Origin: Mytilus edulis
Lineage: Eukaryota; Mollusca; Bivalvia; Mytilida; Mytilidae
Length of the DNA stretch: 64,000 bases
Reading direction: 5' to 3'
NCBI RefSeq assembly: GCF_963676685.1
Contig: NC_092346.1
Span: forward strand, 80,181,821 to 80,245,820
The translations under genes were made by a program, and so were the position numbers. Below, in pieces: positions 48,691 to 59,984 of the stretch (within the stretch, counting starts at the first letter, position 1; every line of letters begins with the position of its first letter). The notes beneath the pieces are model-generated. The model worked only from the letters and a program-made list of their open reading frames with translations. It was not told where the DNA came from and ran no database searches.

Positions 48691-48729
48691 CTGATGAGTC
48701 TTATGTAGACGAAACGCGCGTCTGGCGTA
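48691..48729 (+). ncRNA. Hammerhead-ribozyme-like core 4
   Basis: Identical to core 3, in the second unit of the tandem array. Confidence 0.45.
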
Positions 48730-49045
48730 TAAAATTATAATTCTGGTACTTTTGATAACTATTTACACCACTGGGTCGATGCCACTGCTGGTGGACGTTT
48801 CGTCCCCGAGGGTATTACCAGCCCAGTAGTCAGCACTTCGGTGTTGACATGAATATCAATTATATGGTCATTTTTATAAATTTTCTGTTTACAAAACCTT
48901 GAATTTTTCGAAAAACTAAGGATTTTCTTACCCCAGGAGTAGACTACCTTAGCCGTATTTGGCACAACTTTTTGGAATTTTGGATCTTCAATGCTCTTCA
49001 ACTTTGTATTGATTTGGCTTTTTAACTATTTTGATCTGAGCGTCA

Positions 49046-49084
49046 CTGATGAGTCTTATGTAGACGAAACGCGCGTCTGGCGTA
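49046..49084 (+). ncRNA. Hammerhead-ribozyme-like core 5
   Basis: Identical to core 3; the array ends ~35 bp further on. Confidence 0.45.
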
Positions 49085-49119
49085 TAACATTATAATTCTG
49101 GTACTTTTGATAACTATAT

Positions 49120-50013
49120 TCTCCCTCGAAGCAGTAAAAGATATAGCTTAATATTTTTCCTCAAACTGTTTGTTACTTTCTTATGATCTATTCAACATAG
49201 ACGGAAGCAATCCGGTTACTTGTCTTCAGATTTATTTTCCTTTGTGTGTCCCACATAAACGGTATTGTGTGTAACTCATAAACCGTAAGACCTAGAGAGC
49301 AATAGTTTTTTTTATTTATATTAGGTCCTAGGTAAAAGACAGCAAATAAGAGACATTGTCAAAAGTCAGGGACTTGTTCTAAATTTTGCGATTAGCTTGT
49401 TATCGCAACTCTTCAAAAACCTTAAAATTATTTGACATAAGGTCCTTTTGAAATTCTAAGTTACGCTTTGATTCAACGCCGGAACATTTGAGTCGAAGTG
49501 CTCTTAAAAATATATTCAAATAAACTGTTCAATACGATTAGTTCTTCGCCATATATACATATTAGATTTGGAGTATACTGAAGTGAGGTCATTTACCTTT
49601 AGATTATTTAAGTTATGTTAAACAACATATGACCTGACAAAAAGAACAAACACAAATGGTCTGTTGTAAATCGGAAGTAGCCATTTTTGTACTTATTTCA
49701 TGCAAAGGTACATAGAAACTATCGCTTTTAAGAAACCAAATTCGATCCCAGAAATGGTAATGGTAAATCTTATTTCTAGAAAAAGTACATAGAAACCATT
49801 TATTTTATAATCTGTGTCATGTAAGTAATCATATGACAGTTATATACCCTTTTCTTGAAAATTTATATAATATATAACCATATTGAATAAATAAGGCTAT
49901 CAATTTGTTAAAGCGAAAGAGGATGTGTATCTCCCTAATTGCATTTTAGAGCTTTATGTCAGATTTTCTTTTTCCTAATGCGTAAAGTGACTGTGTAAAC
50001 CAGTTGTTTTCAT
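49120..50013. other. No gene seen
   Basis: AT-rich sequence between two repeats, with no recognisable ORF or repeat family. Confidence 0.45.
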
Positions 50014-51035
50014 TTTTATACGACCGCAAAAAAAATTTCGTATAATGGTATGATGTCGTCGTCGTCTGCGTCGTCTGTGTCGTCGTCGTCGTCTGCGTCG
50101 TCTGTGTCGTCGTCGTCGTCGTCGTCGCCCGGAGACACATTGGTTTCCGGACAATAAATTTAGTTTACGTGAATGGATCTCTTTGAAATTAATAAGGTTC
50201 GTTACCACAAAAGGAAGGTTGGGATTGATTTTGGGGACGATGGTCCCAACCTTTTAGGAATAAGGGGCCCAAAAGAGGCCCAAAACAAGCATTTTTCTAC
50301 TTTCAGGATAATAACTTGTATATTAGTATTTCAATTGCTCTAAAATAGTACCACAATGTTTAATACCCCAAGTGGAAGATTTGGAATCATTTTGGGGGTT
50401 ATGGTGCCAATAGTTTAGGAATTAAGGGCCAAAAAGGGGCCAAAAACAAGCATTTTTGTAGTTTCTGGACAATACCTTGTATTTAAGAGTATGTATCTAT
50501 CTGACATTGTACCACAAGGTTCCATATCACAAAAAGAATGCTAGGATTGAGTTTAGGGGTTATTGCCCCATTCATGCAGGAATTAGGGGTCAATAACATG
50601 CATATAACTAGTTTCCAGATAATAGCTTGTGTATGGATCTCTCTGAAATTGTACTACAAGGTTCCATACTACAAAGGAAAGGCAAGGATCGAGTGTGGGG
50701 GTAATTGCTCCAAGGGGGGATTCAAAAAGTGTGGGGTCCAATTTTTTTAAGAGGTTCAACAAAATTTTCAAACTTTTTCAAATTTCAAATTTTTATAAAG
50801 TTTCAAGAAGAAATCTTTAGTTGCACATGCAGTATTGCGCAATAGATTTGTAAGATCTTGACATGTGTTTTGTGTCAGAAACCTATATTATGTCAAAAAT
50901 TTGATAACAATCCAAATTCAGACAGTATGTGTTATTCAGCTTGAATATTGTGCCCAAATTTGGCCCAACTGTTCAGTGTTCAACCTCTGCGGTCGTATCA
51001 GGCTGCGCTCAACGAAACACTTTATTTTCCATTTG
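50014..51035 (+). repeat. GTC-rich modular repeat, copy D
   Basis: TTTTTATACGACCGCAAAAA, then two long GTC runs separated by GTCTGCGTCGTCTGTG, then four modules with a GGATTGA-type core. It ends CCTCTGCGGTCGTATCAGGC and GCTGCGCTCAACG. It lacks the GGTTCTTTGATATGC modules. Confidence 0.8.
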
Positions 51036-53275
51036 AATGGAAAAAACAATGGCATGTCTATATTGATCTCGATTCAACAATTGTGAATTAATGTGCGGAA
51101 AAACCTCCAATAGTTCTCTAAATCTATGATAAGAGAACAATTTTTTTTTTTAAATAATTGCTTTTAATTTCTTCTTTGAAAATAGGTATTAACAGCTGCC
51201 CTAGTGCCATTGGTTTTGGAACGATATTGTCTTTAGAAAAAAGTTCACCAATCCATATCGAAATACTCGCATACTTATAGATATTCATGTCATATTATTT
51301 TTATTAAGAATCAATGCATTACAGCTGCGACGATACTTGAGTTTTCAAGTTGTATTGATTTTGTTTGGTTCTTTTTTTATCTCCATAATCATAGGTGATT
51401 ACCACTACTATTTGCATGTTTAACACACATTGTATGTTTCAAATCATCTGAAACAGCTGATTTCACTGTAGTTTATTATAACCCAATACACAGCAGATGC
51501 AGAGTGTGTTTTTCCTTCTGTTTTAATGAAGGAATGCATCAATAATTGTTTGGGGAAAAAACTCATATCTGGTTATATTGTTATCACGTGTATTAGAACG
51601 ATTCCTTTCAGCTATGCATCTTTACACCATTAAAATCCTAGAATACGGCCTTTAAAAATCGATCGATACTATACGTTGGAGTACGCAGTTGTTTATGTTA
51701 TAGAAGCAGGTAGTTACGGAATGATTAATGTCAAACAGTTTTCTCTATCATTGTACGTAATGAGATATAAACACAGATTTTTTACATAAACACCTTAGAG
51801 ACATGTAATTATTTGTTGGTGGTAATGATTATCAATAGAAAACTGTGCTGTTCAAATTCTCATGTGTAGTGATTATTGAGAGGAATTTTGTGTTTTGAAA
51901 AAAATGTTATATGGAACTCTGATGGTTACAAAATGTCGTGTAAGTATGATATTTCTGTTTGACTGTTTAACACATCTTTAAATTTACACAGCAGTATACG
52001 TGTTTAATAGTACACAATACTATATCCAAGATTCTAAACAACATAAATACGTCAGTTTATAAAGATTATGTATGAATACCAACTAGAAAAATATGGCTGC
52101 AACATGTGTCATGCAGTAAAAAATATTTATCTCTTGTGCTTTTATTGTTTACGATATTGAGACTTAAAAGTTCCATAAATGACTAAATTCCATTTTAATT
52201 CAATTTTTCCCAAACGAATGGATATTAAAGAAATTGAAAGCTTTATCGAAGAAACTTTACAGTCATATTTATTCTGGGAGAACATAATTTATGTTTTTGG
52301 TTGTTATTGGCTTTACACTAGCATGACTAGTATTCACAGTAACTACGATGTAACTTTATTTGATTTAAATCACTTTTTCCAGGTATGATTTTATCGACAA
52401 AGCTGAAAATCGGAAAGACTTTTAAAATCTTAAAATTTTATGAGAATTTCAAATAATGTATGAGGTATTTCCTTTACGGTATGCGAATATTTATAATATG
52501 CCCATTTTGTGTTTAGAATACTGAACTCCAAGGCCAATTCAAAACTGAGGGGAAGTCCAATAAAACTGAAAAATAAGGAATATAATATTGAAGGAGAGAT
52601 GACTTTAGGTTAGTCTGTCAGATATGTATTTTACAACTTGACATAAATAGAGCCTATCCAGAGCTCGACATATATTATCAAATTAAATCAAACGATTTTA
52701 TCGATATAAGATTCAATAGAAGGATTGTCACGAAGATCGACAAAACCAAATAAGAACATGAATGAATCAAACACATTTGAATATGTAATAACATAGATAT
52801 AGTATGTTAGATAAAATAATACTCTTGCCAATGTTATGCACAATATCCGAAGAAAAAAGGTATAAATGTAACATATTATTATCAAAATAAAACACATAAT
52901 CAATAAAATTATGTAATATTACTATTACTTCAGCTATTTCCGCCCAGTATATATACTTTTTTTATATTAATAATAAAAATAATTGTTTATTAATAATGAG
53001 AGAGACTAAATCATTCTGTGGGGATGATTTTAAAAATAGCAAAAAGAACATTTTTTTAGCATTCACAACATAGTTTTTAGCTACATTTTCCAAATAAGGC
53101 GATCTTTGCAAGGTAACTGGAAAACTGAAAAAATGAATTTTACTAATACGTCAAGTGTCCAGATTTCTCTAAATTACAGAAGTAATATTAAGCTTCAAAT
53201 ATTTATAACATACTGTATCAATTTGTACATTGAAGTGATGTCTCATTTTTACATATTTTCGAGTTAAAAAATTGA
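51036..53275. other. No gene seen
   Basis: Long AT-rich stretch. The frame at 52179-52388 (69 codons) has no recognisable domain. No repeat family was identified. Confidence 0.4.
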
Positions 53276-53279
53276 AAAC

Positions 53280-53790
53280 AACAGGTTTAATAATTTCAAA
53301 GCGTCCGAAGCGCTTTCCTGGATTTGAAGCGCTTTTTTGAATTTACCTTCATCAGGAACGCCAAAAGCCAAACGTTTGAAATCGGAGGATGTATAAGTAC
53401 CGAAACCGTTGAAGAGCTATGTGACAAAAATACCTAAAATTGATAGCCAAATTCATCTAAAGTCAACTTTGCTTGAGGGAGTTGAAACCTTAGTTTCTTA
53501 ATAATTTCAAAATTTATAAACGGACAATATTAGAAAAGTTTGTTAAATCATGTCAGTACCAAAGTACTGACTACTGAGCTGATGCTACACTCGGGGACTT
53601 GATAGTCCACCAGCAGAGGTATCGACCCAGTGATGTAAAAAATTGAAAACAACACGTTTAATAATTTCAATGCATCCGAAGCATTTTCCGCATTTGGATT
53701 ACATTCATCAAGAACGCTCAAAGCCAAAAATTTGAAATCCTAGGACCGTTGAAGAGCTATAAGACAGAAATAGTTAAATGTCAATATTAC
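53280..53790 (-). repeat. Hammerhead-core repeat, divergent subfamily, minus strand
   Basis: On the minus strand the order matches the 48-kb units: CACTGGGTCGAT, CTGGTGGACT hairpin, GTCAGTAC-TTTG-GTACTGAC hairpin (53562-53581), then CTGATGA (53349-53355), GGAAA and a stem-loop AAGCG-CTTCGGA-CGCTT (53298-53316). A second partial unit at 53640-53790 has TTGATGA and AATGC-TTCGGAT-GCATT. Overall identity to the 48-kb units is low but the stems are kept. Confidence 0.65.
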
Positions 53791-54796
53791 AGTCATAACA
53801 GTCAATTTACACGCAGTGTGACGTGATAGTAATTATAACTTTTTTTTATTTCGTCCTAAAATAGAGTATGGTCCATTTCTGTATATAAAATCAAATAAAC
53901 AATTTCTAAATCAGTGTCTGGAAGCACTTCGTAAAAAACTCATTATACGCATGGATTTCTTCTTGGTATATTTTCGTTGATATAACTTTCATCAAGATCT
54001 CGCAATTTTACGCTATACGGCCGTTTTATATTCATATGAACGAATTCAGAACAAAAAATACAAAAATCTATCCAAACAAGCACTAAGGTCAGCAGCAATT
54101 TTACACTTTCCAGTGAGTATATTGATCAACCGGAAGTCAAATTGATAGATGGTCATATAATTGTAAAGGTTAATCAATACACAATTTCCTTCTTTTATTA
54201 AAGACTATTTTGTTATTTTGACCATTAATAACACTTTATCGTTGCCAAGTATAGTAACTTACAAATGATGTTGAGACGGTAACGAAGTTAGCATGGCAAT
54301 AACGGACACGAAGGTCAACAAAGCTACAAATTCATAGAGATTTTCCAACTGATTATCTGATCATATTATTATAATTTTAAGGAACTGACGTATCTACAAA
54401 AAAAAAGATAAAACTACAAATTTCATGTATGGCATATTTTTCTTTTTAGATATAACATTTCCTATCATAATCATTTCATTTACTGAGTTTAAAAAAAAGA
54501 CATTGGACCAATTCCCCCCGAATCAAAGTTAAGATTTGGACAATTCTATTTCGTACTTTTTAACATACATGTAAGGTAATAGGTAACAGGTGAATATACT
54601 ATTGGTATCGGTATCGGATTCGACCCGGAACTTGTTAATTATTGGCAATATTAATTATGTGGAAAACAAAAGGGTCTGGAGTGGTGTAATTTTTAATCTA
54701 CACCATTGTCCTATATTAGCTATATATAAAGTTGAATTCTTTGATTTGTTGTTTTTATCCGATGACGGCATTATAAATAAGGTGTCTTTCTAAAAT
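53791..54796. other. No gene seen
   Basis: AT-rich. The 5' boundary of the Penelope-like element probably lies near its right end. The frame at 54590-54793 has no recognisable domain. Confidence 0.4.
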
Positions 54797-56074
54797 TTGT
54801 TCCTATATGTTTTTATATTATTTAATATAAATGGGACTATTATTTTGAATATATGGGACTCGCGCAACACTTTAGAACCACCTACCGAATGTTTAGTCCA
54901 GCTGCTTACTCTGGTCATGAAATGCAATAATTTTACCTTTAATGGTGAGAATTACCTTCAAATAAACGGGACAGCGATGGGGACGAAAATGGCACCGTCT
55001 TATGCCAATATTTTCACTGGCAAATTAGAGAAACAAATTATTTCAACATCTTTATCCAAACCTCTGTCTTGGTTCCGTTTCATCGATGATTTTGACATGA
55101 AATGGATTGAATCCCAACAAAAATTGGATGCTTTTATCAGACATGCAAACAACGCCCACCAGTCAATTAAATTTACATATGAAATATCCGACTCTAAGAT
55201 ATCTTTCTTAGACACAACTACATCTATAAAGGACGGTGTCATATCAACAGACCTCTAATGTAAACCTACAGATAAACATCAGTACTTTTCTCCCCAAAGC
55301 TGTCACCCCAAACACTGTACAAAAAGTATCCCGTACAGTCAAGATCTCAGAGTAAAGCGGATTTGCTCCTCTAAGGAGGCTGTCACTCAGCGGTTACAGA
55401 AACTTCGCGGATTTTTAATCAAACGAGGTTATAAGAAATGGGACATTGATAAGGGGTTTGCGCGTGCTAACAATAACAGCCGCAATGACCTGTTACAGTA
55501 CAAAAAGAAGAGGCGCAGCAAAATAGTTCCATTTGTTTTAACATACAATCCCACCTTTACTAACCTTTCACGTTTGATCCGTGCCAATTGGCAAAGTATT
55601 GCCAATCACAAAAAATTATCCAAAATCTTTCCCGATCCTCCTGTCTTAGCTTTTCGGAGACCAGCAAGTCTAAAAGACTTATTTGTGAAAGCTGTCGTCT
55701 CCTCTAATAAAAGCAGTTCAACTACAGGATGGTGCAAGTCATGTGGTAACAAACGATGTCTGACTTGCCAACAAATACTGAATACTCAAACATTTACTTG
55801 CCACTCCACTGGGTCTGTGTACACAATATTTTGTAATGTAACTTGCAAAACCCAAAATGTTGTATACATTCTTCAGTGTCGATGTGGCATGCAGTATGTT
55901 GGCGAGACAGAACAGCCATTCAACAAACGCATGAATGGTCATCGTAGTGACTACACCTGCAAGCCCGACCTCCCCGTAAGTCGTCATTTAAGATCACATG
56001 GGCACGTCCAAGCTGAACTTAAAAAACTTACCATCACCATCATAGATCACAACGAGGACTATGCTATATCTTGA
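54797..56074 (+). pseudogene. 5'-truncated Penelope-like element: reverse transcriptase and GIY-YIG endonuclease
   Basis: One frame runs through the whole stretch, broken only by TAA at 55256-55258. The first part has [17 protein letters not shown] and [11 protein letters not shown] (the YxDD-type catalytic motif as FIDD), then [11 protein letters not shown], as in Penelope-like RTs. A linker follows with a basic stretch (QYKKKRRSKIVPFVLTYNPT). Then a cysteine cluster (WCKSCGNKRCLTC) leads into a GIY-YIG nuclease: VVYILQCRCGMQYVGETEQP, then R-NGHRSDY. The finger region of the RT and all upstream sequence are missing, as is usual for 5'-truncated insertions. The stop sits where the family normally has an aromatic residue before CKPTD, so a single base change probably caused it. 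Both catalytic domains otherwise look intact. Confidence 0.9.
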
Positions 56075-56276
56075 GTCACCACCTTTGGGAATTTAGAGTT
56101 GTGCCAGTTCACATCGTAAATAACTATTTTTATTTTGGCATATCTTTATAGTCTTTGCGCCGTGTTTGGAAATTTTAAAATTGTTCCAGCGTTCGCTTAA
56201 ATTGTATAAATTATTATCTCCAAGTGTTAAAAATCAAAACTATGTACCAGTATACTCAGCAATCTTTTCAAAACAG

Positions 56277-56318
56277 ATTCAGATTCAGATTCAATATTTT
56301 ATTGAATCTGAATCCAAA
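56277..56318. repeat. Perfect hairpin of GATTCA repeats
   Basis: ATTCAGATTCAATA and its complement stand around a short loop. It may mark the end of a small element; the rest was not recognised. Confidence 0.6.
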
Positions 56319-56944
56319 ACATGTGAATGAATGGATGGACTCTATTCTTATAAAACTACATTTCATAGTTAAGCTCATGTTGTAGTATACAGCCATTCAA
56401 TCCAAAATTTCATAATTGCACAAATGGCAAACACACAAGTAAGAGTTCAAATGATTCACAATTACATTAACTAAATGTCAGTTGCACATGTTAACATGCT
56501 ATGCTAAATAATACTACAGAAAATTTAATCCGGGTATAATTTCCAGTCTTATTTTTCACCTGTCATTCAACCAAAACTCTTATTGAAAAACCCTTTATTC
56601 TTTTTGAATATACTTTAACCATAACTAGTTACAGATCAATTTAAAATTTTGTTTGGTTCGGATGATTATTTTACAGAGTTATGGTCCTCGGACTTATAAA
56701 TTTCACGCAAATAATCAGTTTTTCAACACTTTAATCGTCATCCTTGAAGATAATGATTTGATAATTCGTATATAGTTTACAACACGAAAAATAATACATC
56801 AAGTTAGCATGTTGTCTTAGGAAAATTAATTTTAACCGGTAGTATTGTAAATAGCCATGCAATACTCTCAGAATACTTGTTAGTTGTAGACTAGTAATTT
56901 TAATAGCTTTTCATTTAATGTAAAAATGATACCAGTAGTTTTGT

Positions 56945-57215
56945 AGAAAGGTGGAAGATGGCAATGAGATAATCAAACTCATCTCGAAGACAAATTGACA
57001 ACGCCATAGCAAAACAAAAAAACCAACAAAAATGCGGACAACAGTTTATGAAAACATTAACAAACTAAAGATGAGCAACACGAACCCAACCTAATAAACA
57101 GGGGGATCTCAGTACCCCGGCAGGATTAACACATCCAGCTTCACATGTGGTACCCGTCGTGTTGCTCATGTAAGTATACATTCGGTATTAAGTCTAATCC
57201 GGGATGTCACGTACA
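56945..57215 (+). repeat. Dispersed repeat with TGAGCAACACGA inverted ends
   Basis: GGTGGAAGATGGCAATGAGA, then an A-rich part, then TGAGCAACACGA (57072-57083) and its complement (57157-57168) around GGATCTCAGTACCCCGG. The first part matches copies at 13958 and 28895. Confidence 0.65.
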
Positions 57216-57767
57216 AGGAAAAGGGGACATGATTGAGGCAAAAACAATTTGAACAAGTCCATCTTGATCTGTGAAACAGATAATTTGATTGTATTCAAAC
57301 ATTAGAATACCAAGCATGAGATTTGTTTTATAAGATTGCTGTTTGCATATAATCAATTCTAATTCTAGTGAGTCGATTTAACAAGTAAATACTTTGTAGT
57401 CAAATCTAAACACTTCTTGTTTGACTTCCAATGTAATTCCAATGTTAATCAATTGTTCTGTGCTATTAATCCATCAAGTTCTTGTGATAATAAATGGAGT
57501 TGAGATCGTCATTTATAATCAAATTCAACCTTAATAACAAAGTCACACCATTAATGAATATTTATTAATTCCAAAGTAATTGGTTATTGTAGTACAAATA
57601 AAAAAAATCAGTTTCAATGTATTACACGTATGTATCATATTTTTCAACCCGATCAACTGGAAAATGCTGAAACTAGGCACTCGTTATTTACGATCTCGTA
57701 GGGGGAAATATCTAAAATGTTGGAAGTGCAAGCATTTACAAATCAAGAACATTTTGCAGTTATGCAC

Positions 57768-57829
57768 TTTTTATACGACCGCAAAATTTGAAAAAAATTT
57801 CGTCGTATATTGCTATCACGTTGGCGTCG

Positions 57830-57861
<32 letters not shown>

Positions 57862-59690
57862 CGAATACTTTTAGTTTTCGCACTCTAACTTTAGTAAAAG
57901 TGAATGGAAATCTATGAAATTTTAACACAAGGTTTATGACCACAAAAGGAAGGTTGGTATTGATTTTGGGAGTTTTGGTTCCAACATTTTAGGAATTAGG
58001 GGACAAAAAGGGCCCAAATAAGCATTTTCTTGGTTTTCGCACTATAACTTTAGTTTAAGTTAATAGAAATCTATGAAATTTTGACACAAGGTTTATGACC
58101 ACAAAAGAACGGTTGGGATTGATTTTGGGAGTTTTGGTTTCAACAGTTTAGGAATTAGGGGCCAAAAAAGGGCCCAAATAAGCATTATTCTTGGTTTTCG
58201 CACAACAACTTTAGTTTAAGTAAATAGAAATCATTGAAATTTAAACAAAATGTTAATGACTACAAACGGAAGGTTGGTATTGATTTTGGGAGTTTAGGTC
58301 CCAACAGTTTAGGAATTAGGGGCCAAAAAGGGACCCAAATAAGCATTTTTCTTGGTTTTCGCACCATAACGTTAGTATAAGTAAATAGAAATCTATGAAA
58401 TTTAAACACAAGGTTTATGACCATAAAAGGAAGGTTGGTATTGATTTTGGGAGTTTTGGTCCCAACAGAATAAGGGGCCCAAAGGGTCCAAAATTAAACT
58501 TTGTTTGATTTCATCAAAATTGAATAATTGGGGTTCTTTGATATGCCGAATCTAACTGTCATGACTGTGTATGTAGATTCTTAACTTTTGGTCCTGTTTT
58601 CAAATTGGTCTACATTAAGGTCCAAAGGGTCCAAAATTAAACTTAGTTTGATTTTGACAAAAAATGAATCAGTTAGGTTCTTTGATATGCTGAATCTAAA
58701 AATGTACTTAGATTCTTGATTATTGGCCCAGTTTTCAAGTTGGTCCAAATCGGGGTCCAAAATTAAACTTTGTTTGATTTCATCAAAAATTAAATAAATG
58801 GGGTTCTTTGATATACCAAATCTAACTGTGTATGTAGATTCTTCATTTTTGGTCCTGTTTTCAAATTGGTATACACTAAAGTCCAAAGGGTCCAAAATTA
58901 AACTTAGTCTGATTTTAACAAAAATTGAAATCTTGGGGTTCTTTGATATGCTGAATCCAAAAATGTACTTAGATTTTTTATTATGGGCCCAGTTTTCAAG
59001 TTGGTCCAAATCAGGATCTAAAATTATTATATTAAGTATTGTGCAATAGCAAGTCTTTTCAATTGCACAGTATTGCGCAATGGCAAGAAATATCTAATTG
59101 CACAATATTGTGAAATAGCAAATTTTTTTTTAATTAGAGTTATCTTTCTTTGTCCAGAATAGTAAGCAAGAAATATCTAATTGCAAAATATTGTGCAATA
59201 GCAAGATTTTTTTTTAATTGGAGTTATCTTTCTTTGTCCAGAATCAACTTAAATCTTTGTTATATACAATATACAATGTATATTCACTTTTTACTACCAA
59301 CTGATAAATTAAAATAATCTTTACCATTCAGTGATAACAAGCAGTTTTTTTACATCTTAATATTTTATGATGTATTTAAATGAGTAGTTACTGTTGCAAA
59401 CTCCATTAGAAATTTTAATTGAGATTAGTTTTGGAATAAGGGAAAGGGGGATGTGATGAAAAAATTGGGTTCAATTTTTCTCATTTGAAATTTCATAAAT
59501 AAAAAAGAAAATTTCTTCAAACATTTTTTGGAGAGGATTAATATTCAACAGCATAGTGAATTGCTCTAAGAGAAAACAAAAATTTTAAGTTCATTAGAAC
59601 ACATTCATTCTGTGTCAGAAACCTATGCTGTGTCAACTATTTAATCACAATCCAAATTTAGAGCTGAATCCAGCTTGAATGTTGTGTCCA
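57768..59690 (+). repeat. GTC-rich modular repeat, copy E (longest)
   Basis: TTTTTATACGACCGCAAAAT, a (GTC)n run at 57826-57861, then four ~165-bp modules with AAGGTTGG(G/T)ATTGATTTTG. Four ~135-bp modules with GGTTCTTTGATAT(G/A)C start at about 58530, 58675, 58800 and 58935. A short tandem GCACAATATTGTGCAATAGCAA block follows at 59040-59200. It ends in the GTCAGAAACCTATGCTGTG block but lacks the terminal GCGGTCGTAT. Confidence 0.8.
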
Positions 59691-59984
59691 TACTTGTTCT
59701 TGAATGAAATAAGTTTGAAGAAAATGCCTGCAAACATGACAAAGTCCAATTGTAGTACTACCATCTTTGGTACGTACTACTAATATCTGACAGATAAAAA
59801 TATCTAACAAACATCTGAATATCTTATATTTTAGACATTCGATGAACTACTTGTAATGTTTGGACTCAATAGATCGGATGTCGGATTCGTTTTATCTACC
59901 ACCGACCGTTTTATTTTACTGGAGATTTTTTTAAACGTTTCAAAAAGAATCTTGATACATAATATCAAATAGTTAAGTTATATC

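Larger units (their letters stand above)
48236..49119 (+). repeat. Tandem array of hammerhead-core repeat (about 2.5 units)
   Basis: Three cores at 48284, 48691 and 49046 define units of 407 and 355 bp. The first unit is longer because 52 bp (48422-48473 and 48474-48525) are duplicated. Units are nearly identical, so the array is young. Each unit holds a GGACG-TTT-CGTCC hairpin, long-range pairs ACTGGG/CCCAGT and CTGGT/ACCAG, and an 8-bp hairpin with a TTCG loop. The array ends sharply on both sides. This matches the genomic form of retrozyme-like elements known from plants and animals. Confidence 0.8.

Noticed and set aside
48236..49119. CRISPR-like or centromeric satellite explanation for the tandem array
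   Set aside because: Only about 2.5 units; single copies occur elsewhere, and the units hold conserved RNA stems. No spacers and not a long satellite.
50041..50130. Possible coding Asp/Arg-repeat protein across the GTC runs
   Set aside because: Microsatellite inside a non-coding repeat; frames on both strands are artefacts.
52179..52388. 69-codon frame
   Set aside because: No homology recognised, AT-rich, no splice partners found.
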